Origin: Paractinoplanes toevensis
GTDB lineage: Bacteria > Actinomycetota > Actinomycetes > Mycobacteriales > Micromonosporaceae
Length of the DNA stretch: 64,000 nt
Reading direction: 5' to 3'
Assembly: GCF_018332695.1 (NCBI RefSeq)
Contig: NZ_BOQN01000051.1
Coordinates: 98,459 to 162,458, forward strand
Part shown: positions 31,789 to 41,114 of the stretch, piece by piece
Numbering within the stretch: the stretch's first letter is position 1
Layout of the letters: each line of letters begins with the position of its first letter
Program-made: the position numbers and the translations under genes
Notes under the pieces: generated by a model
Databases searched by the model: none
The model's input: the letters and a program-made list of their open reading frames with translations, nothing else
Told to the model about the DNA's origin: nothing

Positions 31789-34700
31789 ATGCGCATACTC
31801 GCCACACTTCTGTTGACCATCGGCCTGGGCCTTGCCGTCGCCTCCCCGGCGGACGCCGCGGCCGGCGACTTCAGCACCGGCTTCGAGTCCGCCGATCCGC
31901 AGCCGAGCGCCAACCTCGTGGAATCCAGTGCGGGGGTCGGCGGCTACTGCTGTGCACTGACCGCGATGGAGACCGGGACGCGCGCCGAGACCGCGCACGG
32001 TGGAACGTCGGCGCTGATGTACTCGGGCAACGATCAGAGCGCGACCACGTCGTACTCGTACAATCGGATCTTTGATGTTGATCTTCCGGTTTCCGCCTCG
32101 ACCACGCTGTCCTACTGGCTCTACCCGCAGTCCGGTGGGCATCTCGACGTCGCGGTCGACCTGGTCTTCACCGACGGGAGCCGGCTGCGCGACTCGGGCG
32201 CGGTCGACCAGAACGGCGTCCGGCTGCACCCGGCATCCCAGGGCAGCGGGTCGGTTCTCGGCTTCGACAAGTGGAACTACGTCTCCTCGGCGATCGGCGA
32301 CCACGTGGCCGGGCGGACGATCGACCGCATCCTGATCGGTTACGACCAGCCCGCCAACACCGGGACGTTCCGCGGCTACCTCGACGACCTGGCGATCACC
32401 GCGGCCGCGCCGGCCACCCGCCTGTCCGACCTGGTCGACACCCGGCGCGGCTCGAACTCCGACTCCAGTTACTCGCGGGGCAACACCTTTCCCGGCGCGA
32501 CCGTGCCGAACGGCTTCAACTTCTGGACGCCGATCACGAACGGCAACAGCGACGGCTGGCTCTACCAGTACGGCTCATCCACCGTGCAGGGCTTCGGGAT
32601 CAGCCACGAGCCCAGCCCGTGGATCGGTGATTACGCCGCACTGCAGGTCATGCCGATGACCGGCGCGGTGAAGACGACGCCGGACGCCCGCAAGTCGGCG
32701 TTCAGCCACGGCAACGAGGTCGCCAACGCGCACTATTACAAGACCCAGCTCGACACGTACGGCATCACCGCCGAGATGACGCCCACCGATCACGCGGGGG
32801 CGCTGCGCTTCAAGTACCCGGCCACCGCCGAGGCGGTCATCGTCTTCGACACCATCGACAAGGTCGGCGGCTCGATCAGCGTCGACGCCGCCGCCCGCAC
32901 GATCACCGGCTACGTCGACCACAAGGGACCGCGGCTGTACTTCTCGGCGACCGTCGACAAGGCAATCGCGGCCACCGGCACCGTCAGCGGGCAGGGCGTG
33001 ACCAGCTGGGTCCGGTTCGCGACGGCGGCCGGCGAGCAGGTCACGCTGAGGATGGCCACCTCGTACATCAGCGTCGCGCAGGCCACCGCCAACCTCGGCC
33101 AGGAGGTCGGGGCGAAGAGCTTCGACGCCGTCCGGGAAGAAGCCGCGGGCCGGTGGGACGCGGCGCTCGGCAAGGTTCGGATCGAGGGCGCCTCGGCCGA
33201 CCGGAGGGTCACGTTCTACTCGAACATGTACCGCGCCTTCATGTACCCGAACAACATGTCGGAGATGGTCGGCGGGGTGCGTAAATACTTCAGCCCCTAC
33301 GACAACGCGGTGCACGACGGGCAGATGTACGTCAACAACGGCTTCTGGGACACCGCGCGGGCGGTCTGGCCGCTCTACACGCTGCTCTCCCCCACCCGTA
33401 CCGGAGAAATGCTCGATGGTTTTGTCAATGCCTTCAAGAACGGAGGCTGGACGCCGCGCTGGTCGGGGCCGGGCTACATCGACATCATGGTCGGCACCAA
33501 CCAGGATCTGGCCTTCGCCGACGCGTACGGCAAAGGGGTCCGGAATTTCGACTACCAGGCGGCGTACGCGTCGATGGTGAAGAACGCGAGCGTCTACTCC
33601 GGGTCGGGTTCGAAGGGGCGCAAGGCGGTGGAGGTGTCGACCTTCAAGCGGTACGTGCCGTCGGACGTGCTCGGCGAGTCGGCGTCCTGGACCCTCGAGG
33701 ACGCCGACAACAACTTCGGCATCGCGCAGCTGGGCCGGGCCTTGGGCTACGCCGAGGACGCCGACTACTTCCAGAACCGGGCGCTGGACTACGCGAACCT
33801 CTGGTCCCCCTCGGTCGGCTTCTTCCGCGGCAAGCAGAGCAACGGCTCGTGGCGCACGGCCGACTCGGCGTTCCAGCCGAACGCGTGGGGCTACGAATTC
33901 ACCGAGGGCGCACCCTGGCACTACGCGACCCCGGCACCGCAGGATCCGCAGGGCATGGCCAATCTGTACGGCGGCCGGGCCCAGCTATCGGCGAAGATCG
34001 ACTCGGTGTTCGCGGCGTCCCGCGACTACAACGTCGGCGGATACGGCGGGGTCATCCACGAGATGCGCGAGGCCTACGACACCAACATGGGCCAGTACGC
34101 GCACCCGAACGAGCCGATCCACCACATGCTCTACATGTACAACTACGCCGGCACCCCGGCGAAGACCCAGACCCGGGTCCGGGACGTGCTGACCAAGCTG
34201 TACGGCTCGGGCGCCGGCAACGGCGGCGGTTACCTCGGCGACGAGGACAACGGCCAGATGTCGGCGTGGTACGTCTTCAGCGCGCTCGGCTTCTACCCCG
34301 CCCGGATGGGCAGCACCGACTACACGATCGGCGCGCCGCTGAACCCGAAGGCCACGGTCACCCTGGAGAACGGCCGCACCTTCACGGTCGAGGCGCCCGC
34401 GGTCAGCGACACCAACCGGTACATCCAGAGCGCCACCCTGAACGGCGTCGCGTACGCGAAGAACTACCTGACCCACGCGGACCTGCTGGCCGGCGGCACG
34501 CTCAGCTTCGTCATGGGCCCCAATCCGTCCACCTGGGGCACCGGCACGAACGACGTACCCCCGTCGATCACCACCGGCAGCGCGGTCCCCCGTCCGCTGA
34601 CCGACCGCGCTACCGGTGGCACCCTCACCGCCAGCGGCGAGAACGCACCCAACGAGGCCCGCACCGCCCTGGTCGACGACACGTCCCTGACCAAGTGGCT

Positions 34701-35007
34701 GACCTTCCAGAACACCGCCACCATCCAGTACGACCTGCCGGCCGCCGCAACCGTGAAGCAGTACACACTGACCTCGGCCAACGACGCCGCCGGCCGAGAC
34801 CCGCGCGGCTGGACGCTGCAGGGCTCGACCGACGGCACCACCTGGATCACGCTGGACACGCGGACCGGTCTCGACTTCAGCGACCGGCGGCAGACCCGAG
34901 CCTTCACGATCGCCAACACCACCGCCTACTCCCGCTACCGCCTGCAGATCACCGCGAACCACGGTGCCGCCGAGACCCAGCTGGCCGAGTGGGAGCTGCT
35001 GGCCTGA
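31789..35007 (+). CDS. secreted GH92 alpha-1,2-mannosidase with C-terminal CBM
   Basis: This 1072-residue exported enzyme has a signal peptide (MRILATLLLTIGLGLAVASPADAAA) and an N-terminal beta-sandwich (about 25-210). Next comes the two-domain GH92 catalytic module (LVDTRRGSNSDSSYSRGNTFPGATVPNGF; FYSNMYRAFMYPN; GYEFTEGAPWHYATPAP with the general-acid glutamate; GDEDNGQMSAWYVFSALGFYP with the base aspartate). It ends in an F5/8-type (CBM32-like) carbohydrate-binding domain from about residue 950. GH92 enzymes are calcium-dependent inverting exo-alpha-mannosidases that trim mannans and N-glycans. No regulator gene is adjacent. Confidence 0.92.
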   Translation: MRILATLLLTIGLGLAVASPADAAAGDFSTGFESADPQPSANLVESSAGVGGYCCALTAMETGTRAETAHGGTSALMYSGNDQSATTSYSYNRIFDVDLPVSASTTLSYWLYPQSGGHLDVAVDLVFTDGSRLRDSGAVDQNGVRLHPASQGSGSVLGFDKWNYVSSAIGDHVAGRTIDRILIGYDQPANTGTFRGYLDDLAITAAAPATRLSDLVDTRRGSNSDSSYSRGNTFPGATVPNGFNFWTPITNGNSDGWLYQYGSSTVQGFGISHEPSPWIGDYAALQVMPMTGAVKTTPDARKSAFSHGNEVANAHYYKTQLDTYGITAEMTPTDHAGALRFKYPATAEAVIVFDTIDKVGGSISVDAAARTITGYVDHKGPRLYFSATVDKAIAATGTVSGQGVTSWVRFATAAGEQVTLRMATSYISVAQATANLGQEVGAKSFDAVREEAAGRWDAALGKVRIEGASADRRVTFYSNMYRAFMYPNNMSEMVGGVRKYFSPYDNAVHDGQMYVNNGFWDTARAVWPLYTLLSPTRTGEMLDGFVNAFKNGGWTPRWSGPGYIDIMVGTNQDLAFADAYGKGVRNFDYQAAYASMVKNASVYSGSGSKGRKAVEVSTFKRYVPSDVLGESASWTLEDADNNFGIAQLGRALGYAEDADYFQNRALDYANLWSPSVGFFRGKQSNGSWRTADSAFQPNAWGYEFTEGAPWHYATPAPQDPQGMANLYGGRAQLSAKIDSVFAASRDYNVGGYGGVIHEMREAYDTNMGQYAHPNEPIHHMLYMYNYAGTPAKTQTRVRDVLTKLYGSGAGNGGGYLGDEDNGQMSAWYVFSALGFYPARMGSTDYTIGAPLNPKATVTLENGRTFTVEAPAVSDTNRYIQSATLNGVAYAKNYLTHADLLAGGTLSFVMGPNPSTWGTGTNDVPPSITTGSAVPRPLTDRATGGTLTASGENAPNEARTALVDDTSLTKWLTFQNTATIQYDLPAAATVKQYTLTSANDAAGRDPRGWTLQGSTDGTTWITLDTRTGLDFSDRRQTRAFTIANTTAYSRYRLQITANHGAAETQLAEWELLA

Positions 35008-35015
35008 CTCAGGCC
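35001..35015. repeat. palindrome carrying both convergent stop codons
   Basis: GGCCTGACTCAGGCC is a perfect 7-bp-arm palindrome. It contains the TGA stop of the GH92 gene on one strand and the TGA stop of the next gene on the other. Confidence 0.6.
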
Positions 35016-35983
35016 GTGTCGCCCAGCTTGTCGACGATCGCCATCCTGGTGTAGATCACCTGCCGGTACAGGTCGCCCTTCTTCCCGTCACCGCCGGCCT
35101 TCTCGTCGTTGACCGCGACCAGCCGGTCACCGATCAGCGTGTACGTCTTCGGGTCGAAGAGGAGCTGCCGGGACAGGTAGCCCTCCTCGATCCGGCCCAA
35201 CCCGATCGCCGGCCGGCCGTCCAGGTTGACCGCGTCCGGGTTGACCTTCATGCCCGGCTGCTGGGCCAGGTAGCGGTAGATGGCGGCCTTGACGTTCGGC
35301 GGCAGGACATAGGTTCCGGCGAGCGCGCCGGGTTCCTGGGCGACCCCGCCCTCGGGATGGTCGAGGAAGGCGACCACCGCTTCCGGCGAGGTCAGCTTGA
35401 GGATCTGCGACCAGGGGATGAAGGCGTACGTCTCGGTCTTGCTCTGCTTGTACACCTCGACCTTGCCGTTGTTGCGCGTCTGCGCCACGATCTGGCCGTC
35501 GATGCGCTGCCACCGCTGGACCTTCCGGTACGACGCCTTGCCGGGCTGCAGCGCGCCGTTCGGGTACTTGTTCTCGTACGCCGGCTTGTTGCGCATCTCC
35601 AGCGTCTCGACGTACATGAACTGGTCCGGCCGCGGGTCGACCCAGGTTTCCTGCTCGGCCGTCCAGGCGGCGTTCTCCAGGTACTGGGCGGCGCTCACCG
35701 GCTTCAGGAACGGCGGCGCGGCCACCGGCTTCGCCGACTCCTGCTGCTGCCGCGGCGGCACGCCCGGGCCGGCCGGGGCACCCTGGCCGCGGATGCCGAC
35801 CACGAAGGCCACGACGACCGCCGCCGCGACCGCCGCGGTCATCGGGATGCTCCACCGCCAGGAGGAGCGGCGCCGGGTGGTCATCCGGCCCAGCAGCGCG
35901 GCGCGGGCCCGCTGCTCCGCCTCGGCGGACGGCTCGGGGTCGGGGCCGAAGGTCTCCCGCAGGATGCTGATCTCGTCCATCAT
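35009..35983 (-). CDS. CU044_5270-type membrane-anchored protein, putative anti-sigma partner
   Basis: This 324-residue protein has a cytosolic N-terminus (MMDEISILRETFGPDPEPSAEAEQRARAALLGRM), one TM helix (about residues 47-65) and an extracellular domain with a Pro/Gln linker and a beta-rich, LolA-like sensor region (QETWVDPRPDQFMYVETLEMRNK onward). This family regularly follows ECF sigma genes in actinobacteria. Its ATGATG start overlaps the sigma stop. The N-terminal segment lacks the zinc-binding motif of classical anti-sigma factors. An anti-sigma or signal-sensing role is inferred from context. Confidence 0.8.
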   Translation of the reverse strand: MMDEISILRETFGPDPEPSAEAEQRARAALLGRMTTRRRSSWRWSIPMTAAVAAAVVVAFVVGIRGQGAPAGPGVPPRQQQESAKPVAAPPFLKPVSAAQYLENAAWTAEQETWVDPRPDQFMYVETLEMRNKPAYENKYPNGALQPGKASYRKVQRWQRIDGQIVAQTRNNGKVEVYKQSKTETYAFIPWSQILKLTSPEAVVAFLDHPEGGVAQEPGALAGTYVLPPNVKAAIYRYLAQQPGMKVNPDAVNLDGRPAIGLGRIEEGYLSRQLLFDPKTYTLIGDRLVAVNDEKAGGDGKKGDLYRQVIYTRMAIVDKLGDTA

Positions 35984-36546
35984 TCGTCCACCTCGATATC
36001 GGCGCCGAGCGCCTTCCGCATCTCCTGACGGGCCCGGTGCAGCCGGGACCGGGCGGTGCCGGCCGGGATGCCCAGGGCCGCCGCCGCTTCCTGCTGATTG
36101 AGTCCGGCCCAGGCGACGAGCAACAAAACCGCGCGCACCGGCTCCGGCAGCCGGGCCAGGGCCTCGGCGAGCTTCCCGCGTACGGCCGCCGCGTCCAGCC
36201 GACCGGCGACCGCATCGGCGTACTCCAGAACACCGAGGTCCTGGCCGCCGGCCTTGGCCATCGCCCGGTACCGCCGCGACTCGGCCCGGACGTGCCGGGC
36301 GACCAGGTTCGAGGCGATCCCGTACAGCCAGGGCCGTGCGTCACCGCGAGCCGGATCGAAACTGTGCCGCCGGTCGAACGCGGTCAGAAAGGTCTCGGAG
36401 GCCACGTCCTCGGCCAGATCCGGCCCGAGCCGCCGAGCCACGTACGCGTAGATGCTCCGATAGTGCCGGTCAAAGATCGCCGTGAAGGACTGCTCGATGA
36501 GGTAGGCATCCGTGCCCAAGCCCGTCGTGCCCGGCTGCGTCACCAT
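35980..36546 (-). CDS. ECF-type RNA polymerase sigma factor
   Basis: This 188-residue sigma factor has region 2 (FTAIFDRHYRSIYAYVARRLGPDLAEDVASETFLTAF, with the helix that melts the -10) at about residues 20-90. Region 4 helix-turn-helix (LNQQEAAAALGIPAGTARSRLHRARQEMRKAL) lies at about 148-180. No region 1 or 3. It is co-transcribed with the membrane partner downstream, a usual sigma/regulator pair for envelope stress. The ATG start is preceded only by a weak ribosome site. Confidence 0.92.
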   Translation of the reverse strand: MVTQPGTTGLGTDAYLIEQSFTAIFDRHYRSIYAYVARRLGPDLAEDVASETFLTAFDRRHSFDPARGDARPWLYGIASNLVARHVRAESRRYRAMAKAGGQDLGVLEYADAVAGRLDAAAVRGKLAEALARLPEPVRAVLLLVAWAGLNQQEAAAALGIPAGTARSRLHRARQEMRKALGADIEVDE

Positions 36547-36638
36547 CTCACCACCAGCCCCGTCTTCGTCGTCGCTCCAGTTGCATCACACCCCCACTTC
36601 GCCGTTCCCGCGAGAAGTGTTCGCACCCGGACAACCGG

Positions 36639-39600
36639 ATGGGCGCCCGAACACGACTTAGACGTGTGAATGTGTCGATGATTCGGGCCTTGCCCGCCGT
36701 GGGAATTCTGATCGCTGCTCTGGGGGTGCCCGGTGTCAGCTCCGCCGCCGAGGAGAAACCCGCTGCCGGGGCCGGTTATACCGTGACGCTGCTGACCGGG
36801 GACGTGGTCACCGTGCGCAGCTCGGCGAGCGGGTGTGCGGCCGTCACCGTGCGGCCCGTCGCGAAGAGCGGCATCATGCACCGGTCCTGCACGCCGGACG
36901 GGCACGTGCACGTCGTGCCGGGGCGGGTCGCGCCGATGATCGGTAAGCAGCTCGATCCCGCGCTGTTCGACGTTACCGCTCTGATCAACGACGGCTATGA
37001 CGACGCTCGGTCGCGGGACCTGCCGCTGATCGTGCGGCCCGGCGGATCGGTGGCCCGGATCGCGGGTGACCCGCTCACCGCCGGCCTGACCGGGGCCCGT
37101 GCGCTGCCGAGCATCGCGGCGGTGGCCGGCCGCCGCGCCAAGTCGGCCGGGCCGGCGTTGCTCGCGTCGCTGGCCGGTCGTGCGGACGTGGCCCGCTCGG
37201 CGGCGGGCTCGGCGCCCAAGATCTGGCTCGACCGCCGCGTGCGGGCCACCCTTGCGCCCGACACGAGCGACCGGCTCGACGCCAACCTCCGGCAGATCGC
37301 CGCGCCGCAGGCCTGGGCCGCGGGCTGGACCGGCCGGAACACCACCGTCGCGGTGCTGGACACCGGCGTCGACGCCACCCACCCGGACCTGGCCGGGCAG
37401 ATCGCCGAGAAGATGGACTTCACGGTCGAGGGCGGGGACGCGACCGACCACTTCGGGCACGGCACCCACGTGGCCGCGACGATCGCCGGCACCGGGGCGG
37501 CCTCGCACGGCGCGCGTCGCGGTGTCGCTCCGGGCGCTCGGCTCGCCGTCGGCAAGGTGCTCGACGACTTCGGGTTCGGGACGGACGCGCAGGTCATCGC
37601 GGGCATGGAGTGGGCCGCGAGCCGCGCCGCGGTGGTGAACATGAGCCTCGGCGGGTTCGAGCCCAGCGACGGCACCGATCCGCTGTCGCTCGCGGTGGAC
37701 GCGCTGAGCGAGCAGACCGGGGCGCTGTTCGTGGTCGCGGCCGGCAACGACGGGCCGGTGGACGGCACGGTGTCCGCGCCGGGTGCGGCGGCCGACGCGC
37801 TGACCGTCGGCGCGGTCGACCGCCACGACGTGGTGGCCGAGTTCTCCAGCCGCGGCCCGCTGGTCAACACGCACGCCGGCAAGCCGGAGATCGCCGCGCC
37901 GGGCGTGGACATCGTCGCGGCCCGCGCGGCCGGCACCACCATGGGCACGGCGATCGACGCGAACTACGTGGCCTCCTCGGGCACGTCGATGGCCACCCCG
38001 CAGGTGGCCGGGGCCGCCGCGGTTCTCGCGCAGCGCCACCCCGATTGGAAGGGCGCCCAGCTCAAGGCGGCGCTGGTCGGGGCCGCGGATCCGGTTCCGG
38101 CTTTTGACGCGTACGCCGTGGGCGCCGGCCGCCTCGACGTGGCGCGGCCGCTGGCCGGGGTGGTGTCGGCCCCGGATCTGGGCTGGACCAACACCGGCAC
38201 CGCGCCGGTCACGATCAAGGCCGAGGTGACCGCAACCGACCATAATGGAGCCGCTGCCCCGGCCGGTGCGGTCACCCTGTCGGCCGGCACGCTGCGGCTG
38301 GCCCCGGGCGCCACCGGCCGCCTGACGTTGAAGATCGACAAGACGGCGCTGGCCCCCGGCTTCTGGACGGCCCTGGTGAGCACCGCGACGACGCGTACAC
38401 CGGTGACCTTCTACGTCGAACCGCCCAGCTACGACCTCACGATCGCGACGAGCGCGATCCCCGGCACGCCGGACGGGGCACTCGGCTGGGCGTCGGTGCA
38501 GGTGGTCAACATCGATGACCCGGCCGTGTTCGCCACCGGCGTCTACGGCGACCCCGGCGACACGCTGACCGTGCGGGTCCCGGCCGGCCGGTACAGCGTG
38601 ATGGCCGCGTTCGACGCGTTCACCGACGACTTCTCCGACGAGCGGGCCGCCATGGCCGGTGACCCGGACGTCGTGATCGACGCCGACACGACCGTGAAGT
38701 TCGACCTGTCGAAGGCCACTCGGCTGGCCGCGAGCGTCGACGGCGTGACGACCGGGACGAGCTCGCTCGGCCTGACCTACCTGCAGACCGGGCGGCGCGG
38801 CCCGACCTGGTCGGACTTCGCCTTCCTGTGGGGCGAACCGGCCAAGGCGGGCAACGTCTACGTGCTGCCGAGCGACGGCGCCGGGGTGGGCGACTTCCGC
38901 GTCTATTCGGCGTTCGGGCTGGACGCGCCGGGCCGCCACTACGACCTGATCCGCCCGTCCGACCGCCTGCCCGCCGATCCCGCCTATCGGGTGACCGCGG
39001 CCGAGCAGGCCCGCCTGGCCCGGATCGACCAGCACTTCCACCGCCTGGACATGCCGGACGCGGTGACCGGCCACAAGCGTTACGGCCTGAGCCCGGACGG
39101 TGCCTTCCTGGCCGAGAACACCACCTATGACGTCAGCGGGGACCGCACCGACTACGTGACGCCCGGGTACGGCTGGATCGACGAGGCGTTCTGGAACGAC
39201 ACGGTGACCCAGGAGGGAATCGGTCACTACGCGCCGGGCAGCCGGCAGGCGAAGACGTGGGTCCGGCAGCCGCTGCGGTCCGACTGGTTCGACGATCCGG
39301 CCGGCTCGACCAGCGGATGCGTGCCCGCCGCCCCGAGCCGCACCAGCGGCAACATCCACGTCGAACTGGTCACCCTGACCGACCAGCACCAGCGGTTCGA
39401 CTGCCTGGCGGGCGGTTTCGGCCTCGACCTCGACCGCACGCTCACGCTGACCCGGAACGGTCAGACCGTCGGCACCGCCACCGATTCGATCGCCGACTTC
39501 GCGGTGCCGAGGAGCGTGGCGGACTACCGGCTGACCTACGACGTCGACGCGAGCCGGGCGATCCCGCTGTCGACCCGCATCTCGACGGCGTGGACGTTCC

Positions 39601-39944
39601 GGTCGGCCGGCCCGTCCGGCACCGGCACCGCTCCCCTGCCGCTGCTCGCGGTCGATTACCAACTGCCGCTGGACGCGGCCAACCAACCCCTGCCGTCCGG
39701 TGCGGCGACGTTCGTGGTCCGGCAGGCCCATGGCGTACGCCCGCAGCAGGTCACCGGATTCACGGTCGCGACGTCGGTCGACGGCGGTGCGACGTGGCAG
39801 CCCGCGGTGGTGTCCAAGACCGGCTCGGACACGTTCCGGGCCGGCCTGCCGAAACCGGCCGAGGGCGGCACCGTCTCGCTGCGGGTGACCGCTACCGGCG
39901 CCGCCGGCAGCGGAATCGAACAGACGATCATCGACGCGTACTGA
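36639..39944 (+). CDS. secreted subtilisin-like S8 serine protease, large
   Basis: This exported protease has up to 1101 residues. The signal peptide is VSMIRALPAVGILIAALGVPGVSSA, followed by a pro-region to about residue 215. The S8 catalytic domain has D241 (VLDTGVDATHPD), H274 (FGHGTHVAAT) and S450 (SGTSMATPQVAG) with the oxyanion region AAGND. About 600 residues of beta-rich C-terminal modules of unknown role follow. Starts at GTG 36666, GTG 36672 or ATG 36678 are also possible; none has a good Shine-Dalgarno. It is divergent from the sigma factor gene and ends at a strong bidirectional terminator. Confidence 0.9.
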   Translation: MGARTRLRRVNVSMIRALPAVGILIAALGVPGVSSAAEEKPAAGAGYTVTLLTGDVVTVRSSASGCAAVTVRPVAKSGIMHRSCTPDGHVHVVPGRVAPMIGKQLDPALFDVTALINDGYDDARSRDLPLIVRPGGSVARIAGDPLTAGLTGARALPSIAAVAGRRAKSAGPALLASLAGRADVARSAAGSAPKIWLDRRVRATLAPDTSDRLDANLRQIAAPQAWAAGWTGRNTTVAVLDTGVDATHPDLAGQIAEKMDFTVEGGDATDHFGHGTHVAATIAGTGAASHGARRGVAPGARLAVGKVLDDFGFGTDAQVIAGMEWAASRAAVVNMSLGGFEPSDGTDPLSLAVDALSEQTGALFVVAAGNDGPVDGTVSAPGAAADALTVGAVDRHDVVAEFSSRGPLVNTHAGKPEIAAPGVDIVAARAAGTTMGTAIDANYVASSGTSMATPQVAGAAAVLAQRHPDWKGAQLKAALVGAADPVPAFDAYAVGAGRLDVARPLAGVVSAPDLGWTNTGTAPVTIKAEVTATDHNGAAAPAGAVTLSAGTLRLAPGATGRLTLKIDKTALAPGFWTALVSTATTRTPVTFYVEPPSYDLTIATSAIPGTPDGALGWASVQVVNIDDPAVFATGVYGDPGDTLTVRVPAGRYSVMAAFDAFTDDFSDERAAMAGDPDVVIDADTTVKFDLSKATRLAASVDGVTTGTSSLGLTYLQTGRRGPTWSDFAFLWGEPAKAGNVYVLPSDGAGVGDFRVYSAFGLDAPGRHYDLIRPSDRLPADPAYRVTAAEQARLARIDQHFHRLDMPDAVTGHKRYGLSPDGAFLAENTTYDVSGDRTDYVTPGYGWIDEAFWNDTVTQEGIGHYAPGSRQAKTWVRQPLRSDWFDDPAGSTSGCVPAAPSRTSGNIHVELVTLTDQHQRFDCLAGGFGLDLDRTLTLTRNGQTVGTATDSIADFAVPRSVADYRLTYDVDASRAIPLSTRISTAWTFRSAGPSGTGTAPLPLLAVDYQLPLDAANQPLPSGAATFVVRQAHGVRPQQVTGFTVATSVDGGATWQPAVVSKTGSDTFRAGLPKPAEGGTVSLRVTATGAAGSGIEQTIIDAY

Positions 39945-39950
39945 GGACCA

Positions 39951-39978
39951 CCGGGCGGGTGGCGTGCCACCCGCCCGG
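39951..39978. terminator. strong bidirectional terminator
   Basis: CCGGGCGGGTGG and CCACCCGCCCGG are perfect 12-bp complements around a CGTG loop, between two convergent genes. Confidence 0.88.
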
Positions 39979-39982
39979 TTAC

Positions 39983-40942
39983 TCAGCCGGTCTTCAGCAG
40001 GCCCCCGGCCTGCCAGGTGCTCCACGGCAGGTTCCAGTCGCCGTACCCGTCCCAGCTGGGCATGGTCGGCCCGCCGGTGCCGGTGAAGACGGTGACGTCG
40101 CCGACCTGGGCGAAGTTGAAGTAGCGCTGGGCGTCGGCCACGGTGAGGTTGGTGCAGCCGTGTGAGGTGCTGCGCTGCCCGATGTTGCCGCCGTTCCAGC
40201 TGGCCGCGTGGACGAACTCGCCGGAGTTGGTGATCCGCACCGACCAGGGCACCTTCAGGTCGTAGCCGGCGCCGGTCATGCGCTGGACCCGGTCCTTCTC
40301 CATCACGACCTTGACGCCGCTGAACGTGGGTGTGCTCGCCTTGCCGAGCGAGACCGGGAAATTGAACACCTGCTTGCCGTCCGAGGTGACGACCATCCGC
40401 TTCGTCTTGCCGTCGACCTTGCTGATGTTGGCCGCGCCGGTGGACATGTCGAGGGTCAGGCTGTTGTCGTAGACCAGTCCGGTTCCGGCTGGCTGTTCCT
40501 TGACGGCCAGATCCATATGGATCTTGGCGTGGGCCGGCCAGTACTTCTCGGTGCGGTAGTGGGCCTCCAGGGGATACCCGCGGTAGATCGCGGAGTTCTG
40601 GAAGAACCAGGCGCCCTGTGCCGGCGCGCCGTTGACGGTGACCGTGGTCGCCGCGGCGAAGGCGTGCGCATCGGTGATCTTGGCGGACAGGTAGGCGATG
40701 ATCGGCATGCCCACGCCCCAGGTGGATCCGTCCCCCTCCAGCAACCGGACGTGCACCGGCTTCCCGGTCACCGCCGGCGACGTGGAGGCCGAGGGGCCGG
40801 TCGACGCCGGGCCGGCCGACGACGACGGCCCGCCCTGCCAGGCGCCTTCGGACGACGATCCGTCGCAGGCCGCCACCAGGGCGAGCGTCACCCCGAGCAC
40901 CGTCGCTCCGGCCGCGGATCGCCACGAACGAGAAAATCTCAT
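39983..40942 (-). CDS. L,D-transpeptidase lipoprotein (YkuD)
   Basis: This 319-residue lipoprotein has a signal and lipobox VTLALVAACDG, a low-complexity Ser/Pro/Thr stretch, an immunoglobulin-like domain (about 75-180) and a YkuD catalytic domain. The motif SHGCTNLTVADAQRYFNF holds the catalytic cysteine, with the histidine about 18 residues earlier in EFVHAASWNGGNIG. It makes 3-3 crosslinks in peptidoglycan or attaches proteins to it, as mycobacterial Ldt enzymes do. The start at ATG 40942 was chosen because upstream codons extend through the operator region. Confidence 0.93.
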   Translation of the reverse strand: MRFSRSWRSAAGATVLGVTLALVAACDGSSSEGAWQGGPSSSAGPASTGPSASTSPAVTGKPVHVRLLEGDGSTWGVGMPIIAYLSAKITDAHAFAAATTVTVNGAPAQGAWFFQNSAIYRGYPLEAHYRTEKYWPAHAKIHMDLAVKEQPAGTGLVYDNSLTLDMSTGAANISKVDGKTKRMVVTSDGKQVFNFPVSLGKASTPTFSGVKVVMEKDRVQRMTGAGYDLKVPWSVRITNSGEFVHAASWNGGNIGQRSTSHGCTNLTVADAQRYFNFAQVGDVTVFTGTGGPTMPSWDGYGDWNLPWSTWQAGGLLKTG

Positions 40943-40994
40943 GCTGCGACGATGCTCCCAACCGGGCTCGGCCGCCACCCGGGGTGCAAGTCTG

Positions 40995-41008
40995 CTAATA
41001 CGAATTAC
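40995..41008. promoter_or_regulatory. LacI-type operator, distal copy
   Basis: CTAATACGAATTAC has TAAT-N4-ATTA symmetry and matches the second copy 21 bp away, two helical turns. Confidence 0.55.
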
Positions 41009-41015
41009 TTGCCTG

Positions 41016-41029
41016 CTAATACCTATTAG
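41016..41029. promoter_or_regulatory. LacI-type operator, proximal perfect dyad
   Basis: CTAATACCTATTAG has perfect 6-bp arms. TTGACT (41033-41038) follows immediately, and a degenerate third copy (CTAATGCGTATCA, 41078-41090) lies nearer to the lacI start. Autoregulation and control of the sugar transport operon by the adjacent LacI protein is the simplest reading. Confidence 0.6.
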
Positions 41030-41114
41030 TCCTTGACTCTCGCCGATCCTCCACCCCACGATGTGATCCGCACGTAACTAATGCGTATCACCACTGCAAA
41101 AGAGGGGTCGAACG

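Noticed and set aside
32575..33921. Long minus-strand open frame inside the GH92 gene
   Set aside because: No recognisable domain, shadow composition, and it is fully covered by a convincing GH92 reading frame.
36540..40961. A 1473-codon open frame on the minus strand opposite the S8 protease
   Set aside because: It lies antisense to a gene with complete catalytic motifs, and its translation is a low-complexity R/G/A/H mix typical of GC-rich shadow frames.
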